Shown one piece after another: positions 1 to 14,843 of a stretch of 64,000 nt of DNA. The notes below the pieces were generated by a model. That model worked only from the letters and a program-made list of their open reading frames with translations, made no database searches and was not told where the DNA came from. The first letter of the stretch is position 1, and the number at the start of each line of letters is the position of its first letter. The DNA comes from Diphasiastrum complanatum (taxonomy: Eukaryota > Streptophyta > Lycopodiopsida > Lycopodiales > Lycopodiaceae), in the NCBI GenBank assembly GCA_029204225.1, contig CM055102.1:26514922-26578921 (forward strand). The letters are read 5' to 3'. The translations under genes and the position numbers were made by a program.

Positions 1-2261
1 GACACTATTGACAATGTGGACCTAGGAGTTGAGGTGAGCCCCTCTCAAGCTACCACACAACCACCACCTATAGTCGAACATGTCAATTCTGATATGGGAT
101 ACCTTAAAGAGCTTGGTGTTTCTGTGAAATGAATTGGGGAGCCCGAGCTTGAAGTTTCTCGCTATGATCTTGATGACTAGGGTCCGGTGTGGAGGGACGT
201 GAATTCAGAGTTTGAACAATAACTACTTCGCAACCAGGAATAGATTCACCTATCAAACAAAAATTCATCATATGGGATGGAAACCACAGAGTGCAGGCAT
301 GGATGAATATGATAAAGCAAGGTACACTAAATTTATTTGCTTCTTTATGCATTTGTTTTCTGGAGCTTTCTTTGTTAATGTTCTGACTTTTGTTGAGTAC
401 AACCAAAATTTTCGACAAACAGGGCTCGACATGTGAGAGTGGAATGTATCTTCATAAAAGTAAACAGATCACAAGAAGGTGAACTGATATTGGCCTTGCA
501 TTCCATAAATCAGTAAGACTCACATTTATCAGACAGTTTCCAGTTCTCGTAAGTTTTTATTCTCTCTTTTGTGCTTGTCCAAAACACATCCTTAACAAAC
601 ACTCTAACTATTTTGCAGGCTAACGAGAGTACATGTCCCACACACATTGTCACATGACATCTTCATGCTACAAAAGTTTGGCATGACAAACAAAGAAACT
701 CTCTTAAGACACATGCCTTTGGAAGACCGAAAATGGATGGAGGTGGAAATTAGGAGAGAGAGATGAGGGAACCACAAGCCATGGTTCAATTGTCCTATGG
801 CCATACTTGCTCAATTGGCTTTGAAGGTTCAAAAATATGACTCCTATATAAAATCTTTATGGTATTGTTATTTTGTATCATAACAAACTCAACTCCGCTC
901 TTGAATGGACTGCGTAGGATGACTTCAAAAGAATGCTATCACAAGCCGAGGCCAGAATTGACCGAAACACATTGACTGAGGAAGAGGCAGATATACAGTG
1001 CCATGAGGCAATTAGAATATGTGTGATTAACACTTCAACCATGACTAGACTTGACACTTATTTGTTGGTACATGCAATGCCATCATTGCTCATATTTTCA
1101 TGATTCAAATCACTCACTCTTTGCTATTCCCAACAGGCTGTTGAGCTCTCAATCAAAGATAAAGCTACAAAATTGTCCTTTATTGCCAATCCTGCAAATG
1201 GCGCAGGTTTTTTCCAAATTCTATTTAATCTTGATTGGCAGGGAAAGGGTCTGGTGGTGATCGAAGACAAACTACAGATGATTGCTTCATCTAACGTTGG
1301 GTCGAATAAGTGCGTATGCCTATACCGCTAGGGGTGAGTTTTGTGATGCCATAATGCAAATACAATTACGTACATTGATTTTTTGCACTGTTGTATTTGT
1401 AGGAAAAAAGAAATATTGGGCATCTTGGCAGGAAACAAAGAAAGCCGAGACTCGCTTTGCATGACTTCTGATAACAAGGGTTTTTGCAAATTCATGGCCA
1501 AGGAATCATATGGGTGGCACATGATGGAAACTGCCAGATCAATTTTGAAAAACTTGTCTGCTGGCTTCGAGGAACTTCCTGATGAAGAGGCATATTTCAG
1601 AAGGCAACAACAACTTCACTTTGCTCATGCATTCGGTGACCTGGTGAAGGACATGAGAAATGCAGCTCTTGCAGACAAGCAGCCACAACTCACTTAAGAG
1701 ACTTGCATACAGGTATATCTCACAAAGCCCATATAGTAAAGACCATAGCAAAAAAAAATTTGTTAGAATATCTTGGATTGTCCTTACTGAAAGTCTTCTC
1801 GAACTATGCAGATGGTTGATGTCTATGAAGAAGGAAAAAGTGATTGACAAATTGCCCTCAGAGATTGCTGATTGGATCACCATTGACTCCAGCATCCATG
1901 TATCCCATTGAATGGAATGATCTTGGGATCACACGATGGGAGTTGACCACATGTCCATGGTGGTTGGACTATCCTAGAGGTGAGAGGCATCCTTCCGAGG
2001 ATGATTTATATTCAGAATGGCAAAGAGTTGTAAAAGGAAAGTCAGTTGTATTGGAAGTTCCGCCACAAGGCTCTGCCTCGAGGAAACAATCAAAGAGGCA
2101 TCACCAGTCAAGAGAGTTAAGGACAAAGAAAAGGCTGGACATGGATGAGAGCCTAGACCAAGCAGATGACATCACACCATTCGAAGAGCAAGTGGTCGAA
2201 GAAGGATCAAAAAAGATTGCTTGGAAACATGCCACTGACGAAATCGTTGGCACAAGTGTAG
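1..2261 (+). pseudogene. Decayed multi-exon gene of unrecognised family
   Basis: At least seven exon-like blocks can be read on the plus strand, each bounded by plausible GT/AG sites: about 1-321, 423-548, 619-861, 918-1045, 1137-1332, 1404-1712 and 1812-2261. Peptides with protein-like composition include HMGWKPQSAGMDEYDKAR, LEDRKWMEVEIRRER, ANGAGFFQILFNLDWQGKGL, CKFMAKESYGWHMMETAR, LHFAHAFGDLVKDMRNAALA and WELTTCPWWLDYPRGER. Several in-frame stops (for example TGA near 130, TAA near 1695) and frame changes show it is no longer intact. The last block ends in a charged, lysine/arginine-rich stretch. I do not recognise the family; it is not a retrotransposon gag, pol or transposase that I know. 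It may begin to the left of the window. The exon-intron pattern argues against a retrocopy. Confidence 0.5.
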
Positions 2262-2329
2262 GTACATTTAATAGATATACTCAATTACGCTCACATAACC
2301 TTGTGTTGTATACTTTGCTTTCAGCTTGA

Positions 2330-3059
2330 TTGACATCTATTGTTCGGCAGGTGTCCCTTGTGGAATAGCATGTGGTTTATTGGTAGATGTACAAAACCTA
2401 GTCGTCGAGAAGTGCAAAACCACTAATAGACTGAGAAGATTCTTGAGACAAATTGTAAGCTTCTTATGAGAATAAGTGAAACATCCTTGAAGGACACTTA
2501 TATCCATAAGCAAGTATGTAGCCTCATGAACTTCAAGATCACTTGTAATCACAAGATTAGGAAAATCATGCTTACTTTTGATGGTTTGTGGACTAGTCAT
2601 TTTAGCATGATAAATCTTGGTAATAGTAGCAAGTACATGTTTTGTGATCTTCATCAATGTGATTTTCACAAGACATGGAGACATCATATTTCCTTCAAAG
2701 AGAAGCATCAAGATCAAGGAGGAGCAAGTTTTAAGCTCATGCATCTTCACTCAACATGGAAGAAATCAAGTGCAAAGGTGCAAGGAAGAATCAACGACTC
2801 TTCAATTCATCTTGGAGGAGATCAAGATCAAAGAAGCTCTATCTTGGATATGGTGATAGATCATGTCACAAAAACTATCACTCTTTCTCTGAGTGAGCCA
2901 AATGAAACCAACTAATATCTTGTCCACGTCGGACCTCATCTCAATCGCGAACAACGCAGACGGCTTGCGCTCCTGCGAAAATATCGACATGTTTTGCATG
3001 GACCTATAAAGACATGAAAGGCGTCTCACCCCGAGTAGCGGTGCATCGTATCCTGCTTA
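2330..3059. other. Stretch without a recognisable gene
   Basis: An open frame of 149 codons runs on the plus strand from 2466 to 2915, but its composition (many His, Lys and Ser, no recognisable motif) gives no support for a real protein. It may be retroelement-derived, since an LTR-like segment follows. Nothing else is visible. Confidence 0.3.
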
Positions 3060-3620
3060 AACCAGGTGTGAGGCCAACTGCTAGTCGTCTATATAGATGC
3101 AATCCAATAGACTAGTCCCATAAGTTAGTGGATATTTATGGAAGACCCTCCTTGCCATAAAAGGAGAGGTATTTGCCTTGTAAATAACACTTTGAAATTA
3201 TTCTAAATTGCTCTCTATTTGAGAAATCACTCTATTTCTTTGTGTTCCCATTGGAAGGTGCATAGCTTGAGGGAAGGTGCTCGGGCCTCCTCTTGCCTCC
3301 TTTCATTGGTTTTTACTGTGGCATGTTTTTAATTGCTTTATGCTTAGTTTATCCGCATTCTATCATTCTCAATCCCTTTGGGTGTTAATCTATGATTTAG
3401 TTTAAGCTCCTTGCTAGTTGGGTAAGCCTTAGTAAGGTTTTGCATTTTGTCATCTTAGATTAGTTTTATTTCTAATTCAAGCACTAGTTGGGTAAGCATT
3501 AGTGCTTCATCATTGTTTTTTTTCTATTTCGCATTCCGTCTGAAGCTTGGTAAAAACTTAGGAAGCAGACGATCCTCTCTATACTACACCACATCGTGAG
3601 TAGATTTGGCCAAACATTGA
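3060..3620 (+). mobile_element. LTR-like segment (tentative)
   Basis: The stretch has the look of an LTR promoter and leader: a TATA-like CCATAAAAGG near 3158, short pyrimidine-rich runs, and two similar internal blocks (CTAGTTGGGTAAGC near 3413 and 3485). No paired LTR, primer-binding site or target duplication was found, so this is an inference from composition only. Confidence 0.25.
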
Positions 3621-3920
3621 CAAATCAGATTTACTTCCAACAACTGTCCACATGTGTGGGCACCTCTGAATCTGCATTTAATGCATGGCATTCATTTGAT
3701 CCAAAGAAACTCAATTTTGAGCTTTTGATGTATTTTTTGTGGAAATCTTAGGATAAGCTACCAAGATTGAGTGCCATTAATTAGATTTGACTAAGGGTCA
3801 TGAGATCTAATTAATCTAGGCTGAAATCAGGTCCTCTAAACTTGTTTTGCAGGTCTTGAAAGTACATCAAAAAGTGTGAGGGAGATTTAGTCATGTTATT
3901 GTCCAAAAATAGCCAAAATT

Positions 3921-4268
3921 GGCAAGATTTGATTGTAAGTAGATATCACATCATCTTATCTTCATTCCAACTTTCTGAGGGAGTACTAGAACTGAGATTA
4001 TAGGTCCATTTCTTGGATTAGAAATCTAATTTGAGTGAAACACTACAAGAGAGATACCTTAGTGAGTTTCTAGAGACAATCAAATCCATTTCTTGGCAAG
4101 ATTTGTTCGAAAGTAGTTTTCACTTCATCTTATCTTCATTTCAACTTTGTGAGAGAGTGATAGAACTGTGATTATAAGTCCATTTGTTGGATTAAAAATC
4201 AAATTTGAGTGAAATACTGCAAGTGTGAGACCTTTGTGAGTTTCAAGTCAATCAAATCTATTTCTTGT
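3921..4268. repeat. Two 174-bp tandem units in the gag leader
   Basis: GGCAAGATTTG starts a unit at 3921 and again at 4095. The two units stay alignable over about 174 bases each, with scattered substitutions. The inverted gag copy has the same duplication (8537 and 8363, minus strand), so it predates the split of the two copies. Confidence 0.85.
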
Positions 4269-4612
4269 TCGTATAAGTCACTAGTAAGATGGGATCTGCT
4301 GGAGCATACTTTCTAGAAGCTAGTGAGAGATTGAATTCTATAAATCATGCTATTTGGAAGGCTAGGATGGAGTCACTTTTGGTGATCCAAGACCTTTATG
4401 AGTTTCTGATTGAGTATGAAGATGAACCTCTAGGTGCACAAGAATTAGTGAGATACAAAAAGAGATCTAGGCTAGAACTTCATTGTGTGAAAATGAATGT
4501 GAGCAATGATCTTTTGAGGGACGTATCATCATGTAAAAGTGCTAAATAGGCTTGGGAGTCTTTAAAATCAATCTATGAATTTAGTAACACTTCAAGGGTT
4601 CTCATGCTTACT
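3921..4612 (+). mobile_element. Ty1/copia-type gag fragment with leader
   Basis: From 4289 a frame begins MGSAGAYFLEASERLN and continues IWKARMESLLVIQDLYEFL, the N-terminal part of a copia-type gag (UBN2/DUF4219-like region). A TAG at 4547 interrupts it, after which the same frame continues WESLKSIYEF to about 4612. There it meets an unrelated, oppositely oriented LTR element. The 370 bases upstream are leader. The same leader and gag occur inverted at 7,121-8,537, where the frame continues into the zinc knuckle and protease. It is a truncated dead copy. Confidence 0.8.
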
Positions 4613-5779
4613 CACTAAAGTATCAATTGTCACTTCTTGAGCAACCATCTCTTTCCCGGCTGGCTCATGACCATAGGCATGCTGGATCCACATCAAGCTG
4701 TAATGCACTCCATGCTCTCAGGATATGTACCACCTCCAGGTACATTCCATGCCACCTACTTCCAAGTAGGCTTGACCCGTCCCTAGGTCACCATCCTGCT
4801 ATCCAAGCCGATCATCAAAGAATTACCTACCTCTTCTGACTCCTAGCAGTGTCGCTCACTCTCCCTGGCTATGTGCCACCTGACACCATGCCAACGTCCA
4901 TGAGTTGCCGCTCACGGGATCCCAAGACTAATGTCTCCCTGATCGTACTGAGGTATATGGCTTTGAGTGACTTCCTCTAGGCTTCCTGATCTCACCACTT
5001 GTGGATATGAACCATACAAATTCCAACACCTATACCAAGCCTAGACTCTTGCAAATACAACCAAATGCATGAAAGCTATAGGTAGCTTATCCACGCCCAT
5101 GATGGTAGATGTCTCCCCATCGATGACAATACCAATGACTGGCCCCCTACTGTAATGCCAACCTGTGCTACGAAATGAGCACAAAATGAAGTCCTCGCCA
5201 TCAGTGTCCCCTCTAGTAGATCACTAGCAAAACACCCACCAAGTGTTTGCCCTCCGATCACACCCAATCGTGCGATCTCCATCAGCTCTCCATCCTAGAG
5301 CTGGCTCTAAAGCTTCATGCTTTTCCCATTTGCATTTGCAGCATCTTGATTCCATCATGAATTGCTCTTGTAAGTCCTATCCAATGACTCAAGTCCAAGT
5401 TGAAATAGCTGCCCCCTGATGATCATCCCCTGTCATCCTGTTTGCAGCAACCTGCATGAAAAAGATAGGTGTCCTAAAATTGGCCTACCACCTGCCAAGT
5501 ATGGCCAAATTCGACCGACAAACTCGAGACATGCCCTTGAGTATAGCATATACTGTATATAACTATGTACAGGCTAATTTTTCCTATGTGTGGCTACCCG
5601 GCTAACCCAAGTAGTCGTCTACGGGATCAGTGCCCGACCGATATATCGATAGTGGGTCATGTCCCGATAACAACCAAAAAATTGTAAATCCTAATTAACT
5701 GAAGATATGTATAGTTAATTACAAGATTGCATTTCGAGCTTACAATAAAAACATATCAGATGAAATCTGATTCTTAACA
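4613..5779 (-). mobile_element. LTR retroelement fragment, left copy (LTR plus internal)
   Basis: Read on the minus strand, an LTR (5779-5448) is followed by about 830 bases of internal sequence down to the junction with the gag fragment at 4612. The LTR matches the one at 11,987-12,325, and the block 4617-4735 matches the reverse complement of about 10,556-10,680. I see no recognisable gag or pol protein, so this may be a non-autonomous element or the untranslated part of a larger one. Confidence 0.65.
5448..5779 (-). repeat. LTR of the left copy
   Basis: On the minus strand it begins TGTTAAGAATCAGATTTC and ends near TTTCATGCAGGTTG. It aligns along its whole length, in inverse orientation, with 11,987-12,325, including a CATGACCCACTATCGATAT block and GGTGGTAGGCCAATTTTA. 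Confidence 0.8.
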
Positions 5780-8169
<2,390 letters not shown>

Positions 8170-8189
8170 CTTACTAGTGACTTATACAA

Positions 8190-8537
8190 ACAAGAAATAG
8201 ATTTGATTGACTTGAAACTCACAAAGGTCTCACACTTGCAGTATTTCACTCAAATTTGATTTCTAATCCAACAAATGGACTTATAATCATAGTTCTATCA
8301 CTCTCTCACAAAGCTGGAATGAAGATAAAATGAAGTGAAAACTACTTTCGCACAAATCTTGCCAAGAAATGGATTTGATTGTCTCTAGAAACTCACTAAG
8401 GTCTCTCTCTTGTAGTGTTTCACTCAAATTAGATTTCTAATCCAACAAATGGACTTATAATCTCAGTTCTAGTACTCCCTCACAAAGTTGGAATGAAGAT
8501 AAGATGATGTGAAATCTACTTACAATCAAATCTTGCC
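8190..8537. repeat. Two 174-bp tandem leader units, inverted copy
   Basis: This is the reverse-complement counterpart of 3921-4268. On the minus strand, units begin at 8537 and 8363 with GGCAAGATTTG. Confidence 0.85.
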
Positions 8538-10065
8538 AATCAGACCAAAACCAGGCTGTCTATGAATTGGTTCATAGATTTAGCAAAATTTATATCATCC
8601 TACCCAATCTTGGTTATGGCTCAGAGAATCAATAATTCATTCTCCCTCATCGATTTAGTCAGATTCCTGAAAATCGTCTTCTTGAATCGATATAGGTTTT
8701 ACACCTGGTTACCAACTAGTAGATCTAGCCGTTTTCCATGTAGTTACCGGAAGAGTAGCCCAATGACAAAAAAATCCAATTCCATCAAAAGCTCCCCTCA
8801 CATGCAAAACAAGCCCAAAATCTACCCAAAACCCACAAGGGTCATTCAAGTAACAAAACCCGATACATCACATGCAAATTTTTTGGTCCACAACCTTATT
8901 CAAGAAAGGGTCCCCTTATGAAACCACTAAGGTCCACAAAATTCCAAATAGGGTTTTCACAAAGAATCTGGAAGCTACAGCCGCGATCAACGCTCAAGTT
9001 CCCATCCAATGAGGTCTGCCCAACCACTCACATAATCATTTCCAAATGCACTGAACAGAGGAAATACCCTGTCTACTCCAAAAATCAGATTTGTACTTCA
9101 CTTTTTGCTTCCAACAATTTGAGTTTGATAGAAGCAAAAAGAAGTTCACATCGATTTTTTTCTAGGAGTAACTATTCCAAGAAAACGATAAGGAATGGTA
9201 TACCACTATCGTATAGCTTTAGTGAAGTAATGCATTTCAAAACGTAGACAAGAATTGAAGTCAACTCCAATTCGTCTACCGTTTGCTTCACATTGCCATA
9301 GCCTGACAGCAGGGTTTTAGCGACCAGAGCCTCATCAAGGACATTGCCTACACAGTGTCCTACAAGATTCTATCTAAAAGCTTTTGGCTTCGGGGGTTTG
9401 CCTACTCCAAAATCCTAATTTTTATTTCTGCTTGCCTGTAAAATACAGGTGTCAATCAAGACAGGAAATAAAAAATCATTCATTATCACCAGGGAGTAAA
9501 CAAAATTCAGGGAGGTGATTCCCTGCACAAATAATCATAGCTTTCATTCCATTCCACACTAAAGAATTAAAATAGCTGCAATTTCAGCTTATGTTCCACA
9601 TGCAGATTCAGAGGAGGATTTACGTAGAAGAAAAAAAAACTTCTAATCCTCAGCATGCTATCTAGGAAATCATATTTCTTGATGAACATAAGTCAAAACC
9701 AAATTCAAAGCATTATATTCATATGCATATATCCCCATCCTTAACTACAACAGAATTCAGCAATGAAACTTGCAGCCGAATCTACCATAGCAGAGCATTC
9801 TACATCAATGGAAAACTTTCTCAAGAAACACGGAATTAATGATGAATTCACAGAAATCTCAGCATCTTAAATCAAAATTGCATGTGTAGAAGAGCACTCT
9901 ACGACCATATTTGACAAATATGCTACAACCCGAAACTAGTGAATCCAACACCAAACTCCCTTGAGAAACCAGCACTCCAAACCGGGATGTAACTCCAAGT
10001 GCTTCCATCTTCCAAACCCAATGTAGAGCTTGTCTCCATCCATCCATGACCGCATCTTAGCCGGG
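8538..10065. other. Uncharacterised retroelement interior
   Basis: This lies between the gag leader and the LTR/PBS to its right, so on the minus strand it may be part of that element's leader. Only short open frames occur and none has a motif I recognise. Confidence 0.35.
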
Positions 10066-10442
10066 CTCTGATACCAATGTAAAGACCCTAAAGGATTGCC
10101 CTTAAGATGAGAATAGGAGAACACAATAAGAGAGACTATAGAGCCAAACCGCCCAACCAATCCTAGATCAAAACTGGATCTAGCCCCCAAGCCATGCCAT
10201 GTGAAGCAAGAGGAGAAGAGAGAAACTGGTTACCTAAATCCAATATGTCGACGGGATAATCCCCACCTCATTATATAGAGAGTAGAGTCCTATGCATGAA
10301 ACCATGCAACCCCTGTGCAGGTCAACTATAAAAAGATCACATCTCTTCATGCGGTCCTCCTGCCTATATCCGTCACACAGACATACAATACTCTATATAT
10401 CTCAATTAGAGTGTTTGGGTCCTCTCAAGGTAATAAGTCACA
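10066..10442 (-). mobile_element. 5' LTR plus tRNA-iMet primer-binding site
   Basis: On the minus strand, a segment starting TGTGACTTATTACC (10,442) and ending GTCTTTACA (10,079) is followed directly by TTGGTATCAGAGCCCGG. That is the classic plant primer-binding site complementary to initiator tRNA-Met. A TATA-like CTCTATATAATGAGG lies at about 10,265-10,280. The 364-bp segment is therefore a copia-type 5' LTR. No matching 3' LTR was seen, and the interior to the left is decayed. Confidence 0.75.
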
Positions 10443-10555
10443 AACTAGCCTTGAGATGGAATTAAATCCTGGCGTGACCAATAATCTTGAATACTTGAGA
10501 GCCGATCTACCATATTAGGAATATTCCAGGTCCTTAACCGAATATGGCCATAACA

Positions 10556-12325
10556 AGGTGGTACATATCTTGAGGGCATGGAGTGCATTACCAGGTGATG
10601 TGGATCCAACATGCCCATGGTTGTGAGCCAGCAGGGGGATGGTTGCTCGGGGAGTGACAACTGATACTTTGGAGAGTGATGAGGTGAGTTGCATGGTTAT
10701 ATGCACAAATATCTCCAGGTTGGTGTCACATGTTGTTTCTATCCATCATTATTTGGTAAGCAGGATGCAGCTTTTGGTTAGATCCAATTGGAGTCTAGTT
10801 GCACTACAGGTGTGGACAAATTCTTGAGGAGCTATCAGTGGGTAACGGATACTTAGTGATCAGATGGTACATGGTACAAGTTTTTGATTGAGCTATCCTA
10901 CCTGATATGCTACAGGATCGTGGGTGAGTTTCTCATCACGATGGTGAATCTATTTTGCATTTGCTTTGGTTGGGTTGACATGATGGATACAATGGTGAGA
11001 TAGGCTCCTTGATGGGAGGCCCATGTACTGGTCAAATCAGAGTTGGCAACGTCAAGCATGGGAAGTTGAGCCTACTTGGGATGTAGGACAGGCAGATCAT
11101 CATCAGTATCTCTGGGAGATCGGTGTACTTAGGTATAGCCTAGCTACTTAGGTATAGCCTATGGTGAGGTTTGCATACATTCATTCATCAAGTTCTTGGT
11201 AGACTCTTGTGCTTGGAGCATGGAGAATGGATGGGAATTAGCTTTCAGGATGTATAAACAGCTGGATATGCTTGGACGTGAGGGCATCTTGGTGGCAGGT
11301 GTTCGCCATGGTCGGGGACCTGATTTGGTGGCTAGTAGTGTAGCAAGGGATGTACAGGTGACAGGTGCTGGTACGATAGGATGCCACAGTTTGCGCAAGC
11401 CTGGTCATGTATTTGATGTATTCATGTTGGTTTGCATGAATGTGTGCTTGCATGTTACCTTGTCACGGGAGTCTAGATCTGAGTCGGAGTTGCATATGGT
11501 TCTACATTTGCTACAAGAAAACAAAGTAGTCATTTATGCTCATTGACTTGTCGTTATATCTACTAGTTGTCTATCTGGTGAGGATATAGTCTTATGGTGG
11601 CCATAAGATTTCCTCAGGTTGAGCCTCAGTCGCTCATTTACGTCAGCTTTACATGTTTGTGCTTGTAAGTGTCTGATAGGATGTCAACCTAGCTAGATGG
11701 AGGATGTAAGTCTCATGGTGGCAGTGGGATTTTCTCAGTTTGAGCCATGTCGCTCATGTGGTCCACTTGTGTTCAAGTCAGATTGGGGATGAGTCAGTTG
11801 GTCGAGAGTGTGGTAGACTCTCTATATGAGCATTGCGTGTGCATGATACTTTGTGTGCCAAACCTGGTGGTTTGATGGTGTGCTTGAGTGTGAGTCAAGT
11901 ACAGGGTAGCTAGAATATGCATAACATCTCCAGACACTGCTGCAATATATTTCTTTACTCCTACTACATTTGAGCTTAAGGGAGAGTCTTAAGAATCAAA
12001 TTTGATCTAATATGTTTTTATTGTAAGCTCAAAATGCAGTATTGTAATTAACTGTACATATCTTTAGTAAAATAGAATTTACAGTTTTTTGGTTGTTATC
12101 GGGACGTGACCCACTATCGATATGTCAGTCGGGCACTGATCTCGTAGACGGCTTCTTGGGTTAGCCGGGTAGCCACACATAGGAAAAATTAGCCTGTACA
12201 TAGTTATATACATTATATGCTATACTCGAGGGCATGTCTCGAGTTTGTTGGTCAAATTTGGCCATACTGGGCCCGTGGCAGGTGGTAGGCCAATTTTAAG
12301 ACACCTGTCTTTTTCATGCAGGTTG
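10556..12325 (+). mobile_element. LTR retroelement fragment, right copy (internal plus 3' LTR)
   Basis: This is the inverted partner of 4,613-5,779. Block 10,556-10,680 matches the other copy, then about 1.3 kb of unrecognised internal sequence leads to a purine tract AAGGGAGAG at 11,978-11,986 and the LTR. The purine tract immediately before the LTR shows that this is the 3' end. Frames of up to 116 codons occur (11,196-11,546) but lack recognisable motifs. Confidence 0.6.
11987..12325 (+). repeat. 3' LTR of the right copy
   Basis: It starts TCTTAAGAATCAAATTTG (the left copy has TG in place of TC) and ends TTTCATGCAGGTTG, about 339 bp. It aligns with the inverted LTR at 5,448-5,779. Confidence 0.8.
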
Positions 12326-12379
12326 TGGATTTCCTATATGTACAGTTTCCTTTGTAATATACAAAACTTTTGTTGTGCC

Positions 12380-12730
12380 ATCTTTGAGAGCTTGTGAGGA
12401 GTGGATATGGTGATTGATTGATGTGATCTGCAACTGCACTAGATCCTATCGGAATTTTAACTATAAGGAGGCACCCAAAGGGAAACCAAGATATTCAAAA
12501 GTGGTACCATGATGAAGAACATTAAATTTTAAATCGGGACACAAGGGAGGAGGAGCATCATGAGAGAGAACAAGAAGGTCGGACTTCTGAATACTAAGAA
12601 TAGATCTAGAGAGGCGACAAAAAGGAAAAACCTTCTCAATTAAAAGAAAAGTCAAGTCTAATGAAGTTTTGGAATACAAACAAAATCATCAGTGTAGAGC
12701 TGAGGACCCATCAAGATGCTATGAAAAATA
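12380..12730 (-). mobile_element. LINE reverse transcriptase fragment
   Basis: On the minus strand, LYTDDFVCIPK (matching the family's YADD catalytic region) is followed, after frame breaks, by SIQKSDLLVLS and FEYLGFPLGASL. The spacing from YADD to QKS and then YLGFPLG is that of plant LINE reverse transcriptases. It is truncated at both ends. Confidence 0.7.
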
Positions 12731-13243
12731 AATAAAAAATGAAAGGAAGGAGAGAAATTGAGTTTCAAAAGGTGAAAATTCCCCATCTTCAAAGTCACCT
12801 CCAAACTATTGGAAAGTAACTAGAGATGCATGCAAGCAAAAGGGAGGGACTCAAATTTCTTGCTATGTATATGACATGCATATAAGAGGTGCATCTAAAG
12901 GACCAAGTTCTTGCAATAAAGTCCTTAGCAATGTAGCAAAACTTTTTGTGGGCACATACCCTTACAATTTAAGACATTGATTTTAAAGTTGACTTTTGCA
13001 TAAACTACATTGACCAACTTGAACACATATTAATGCATTTTGCAAGGCAACGCCAAAACCTATCAAAGACATCCATATAAAAAAAACAATTACTTTTTAG
13101 AAAGAAAGAGACTATGGCTTTGAGCCTAAAAAAGAAAAAAACAATAAACTCTTTGCCATGAAGTTAATGTGAGTTAGAACAAGATGTAATAATAGTTTGA
13201 AGTCAAAGGTGGGTCCACCGAATTCATTGTTAGCATCACCCTT

Positions 13244-13274
13244 GGGGGGGGGGGGGGGGGGCGGGGGCGGGGGT
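13244..13274. repeat. Poly-G tract followed by GGGGGCGGGGG
   Basis: About 18 consecutive G, then CGGGGGCGGGGG. It is a candidate G-quadruplex former on the plus strand and prone to slippage or assembly error. Confidence 0.9.
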
Positions 13275-13296
13275 GTTAGGAGAGACATGGGTCAAA

Positions 13297-13444
13297 ACTT
13301 GTGGTTTTGGGTAACATCTAAGGTCCTAGATAATATGCCCCCACTACCCTCCATTGGATGGATACATGCCGTAACTTGTGATTTTGGGTAAGATCCTTGA
13401 AAATATGAATGCCCCCCACTACACTCCATCAAATGGATACATAA
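13297..13444. repeat. Tandem duplication of about 75 bp
   Basis: AACTTGTGGTTTTGGGTAA at 13,297 recurs as AACTTGTGATTTTGGGTAA near 13,373. The matching continues through a C-rich ...ACTCCAT...GGATACAT block in both units. Confidence 0.75.
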
Positions 13445-14843
13445 GTCCGGTCCAGATGGCAACTCTATTCAAGAATATTCAGAGAAAGTGATGTGTCCCT
13501 ATGGTTGATGGCTAAAAACTTTTTCTTGTTTTTTAGCCTCCTCATGATTGCAATCTTAAATTAAAGCTCGTGTCTTGATTTTTAGCTTTAGATGCACTCC
13601 CTCACATGGTAGTGAATGCGAAATTGGGACGTGGTTATTATGGATATTTCCTAATATATTAAAGGTGTCATAGCCTTACAAACGTCTTAATGCCAAGTGC
13701 TCAGATTTTCTTTGTATTTTTTGGAGTCACCTCCATAAGCATAATGTTCATGTCAATATAAAATCAGAAATTTTTGTGAGCAATTTTGTCATAATTTTTC
13801 AGCGGACACAGTTATAATGGAATGTGCATGTGGATAGCCAATGACAGGCTGTCACATAGTTGATGCACATCTCGAAAAAAAAAATTAAATCTTTTTTGCC
13901 AAAAATGAAAAAACCAAAAATTCAAAAAAAAAATCTAGAAAAAAAAAAACCAAAATAAAAATAAAAATCCTCAACAAAAAATTGCAGAAAAAAAAATCCG
14001 AATTCTTTTTAAAAACAATTTTAAAATTAAAAAAAACATCAAAAAAAAAAAAAACAACCTCTCACATGTCATTACGCAATGGAAGACCCCCCCTGCCCTC
14101 GGGCCTTCCGCCTGCTCGGTGGGGCACAAGGCCCTCGCGGGGCCTCTTGGAGTCAAACCCTCCTTTTTGGGAGGGAGGAAGGACGGCACGATTCAGGGTA
14201 GGGAGGAAACAGATGTGATAGGGAGGAAACAGATGTGATGGAGCCCAAGGAAGGGAGTAATGGAGCAAAGGAGTATATGCCTGCCTGCATCATTATTAAT
14301 TCTATTCTCTCTCTCTCTCACTCATGGCAAATTGTTGCTCCATAGGATTGTCAACGCATTGATCTCTAGCATTGTCAATGCATTCATCTTCTTGCTTTGA
14401 AGTTTGATCTTTATGAACAAGCGTTTAAAAGCCAGTGACACAAATAGATATTTGAAAATTGGCGATATAACCGGGCTCAATTGACCTCTGCTTTTGATCC
14501 TGTGAGAGATTATTGAGATTTGTCATTGGGAAATATGTTTGATTTTGATGATGCATGTGGCGACATAAAAGGGGATGGTGTTGTTGCATGCCCACAGAGT
14601 TTAGCGGTAGCAAATCTGATGCAAGCGTAACTGGTGGTTACGTGCTTTCATTTGTCAAATTTTCTGTGTCATACTGGATGTGAGGTTGAGTTTGTTGCGT
14701 ATTGCAGCTTGAATCACCTTGAAACAAAAAGTGATCAGGCAGCATGTGTTATTTAAATCGTTCGAAGGGTCTTTGAGAGCTTGAATTTAACTTTTACCAC
14801 ATAAGCCAGATGCAGAGAAATAAGTGCAAATCTTCTTAAAAGG

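Larger units (their letters stand above)
12731..14780. other. No gene seen; low-complexity and GC-contrast region
   Basis: The stretch holds a poly-G tract (13,244-13,274), a short tandem duplication (13,297-13,444), an A-rich block (13,870-14,060) and a GC-rich block (14,075-14,180). The last part is probably the SAUR promoter. No coding region is supported. Confidence 0.5.

Noticed and set aside
2466-2915. 149-codon frame as a gene
   Set aside because: It has no motif, the composition is like non-coding AT-rich DNA, and there is no splice or promoter context.
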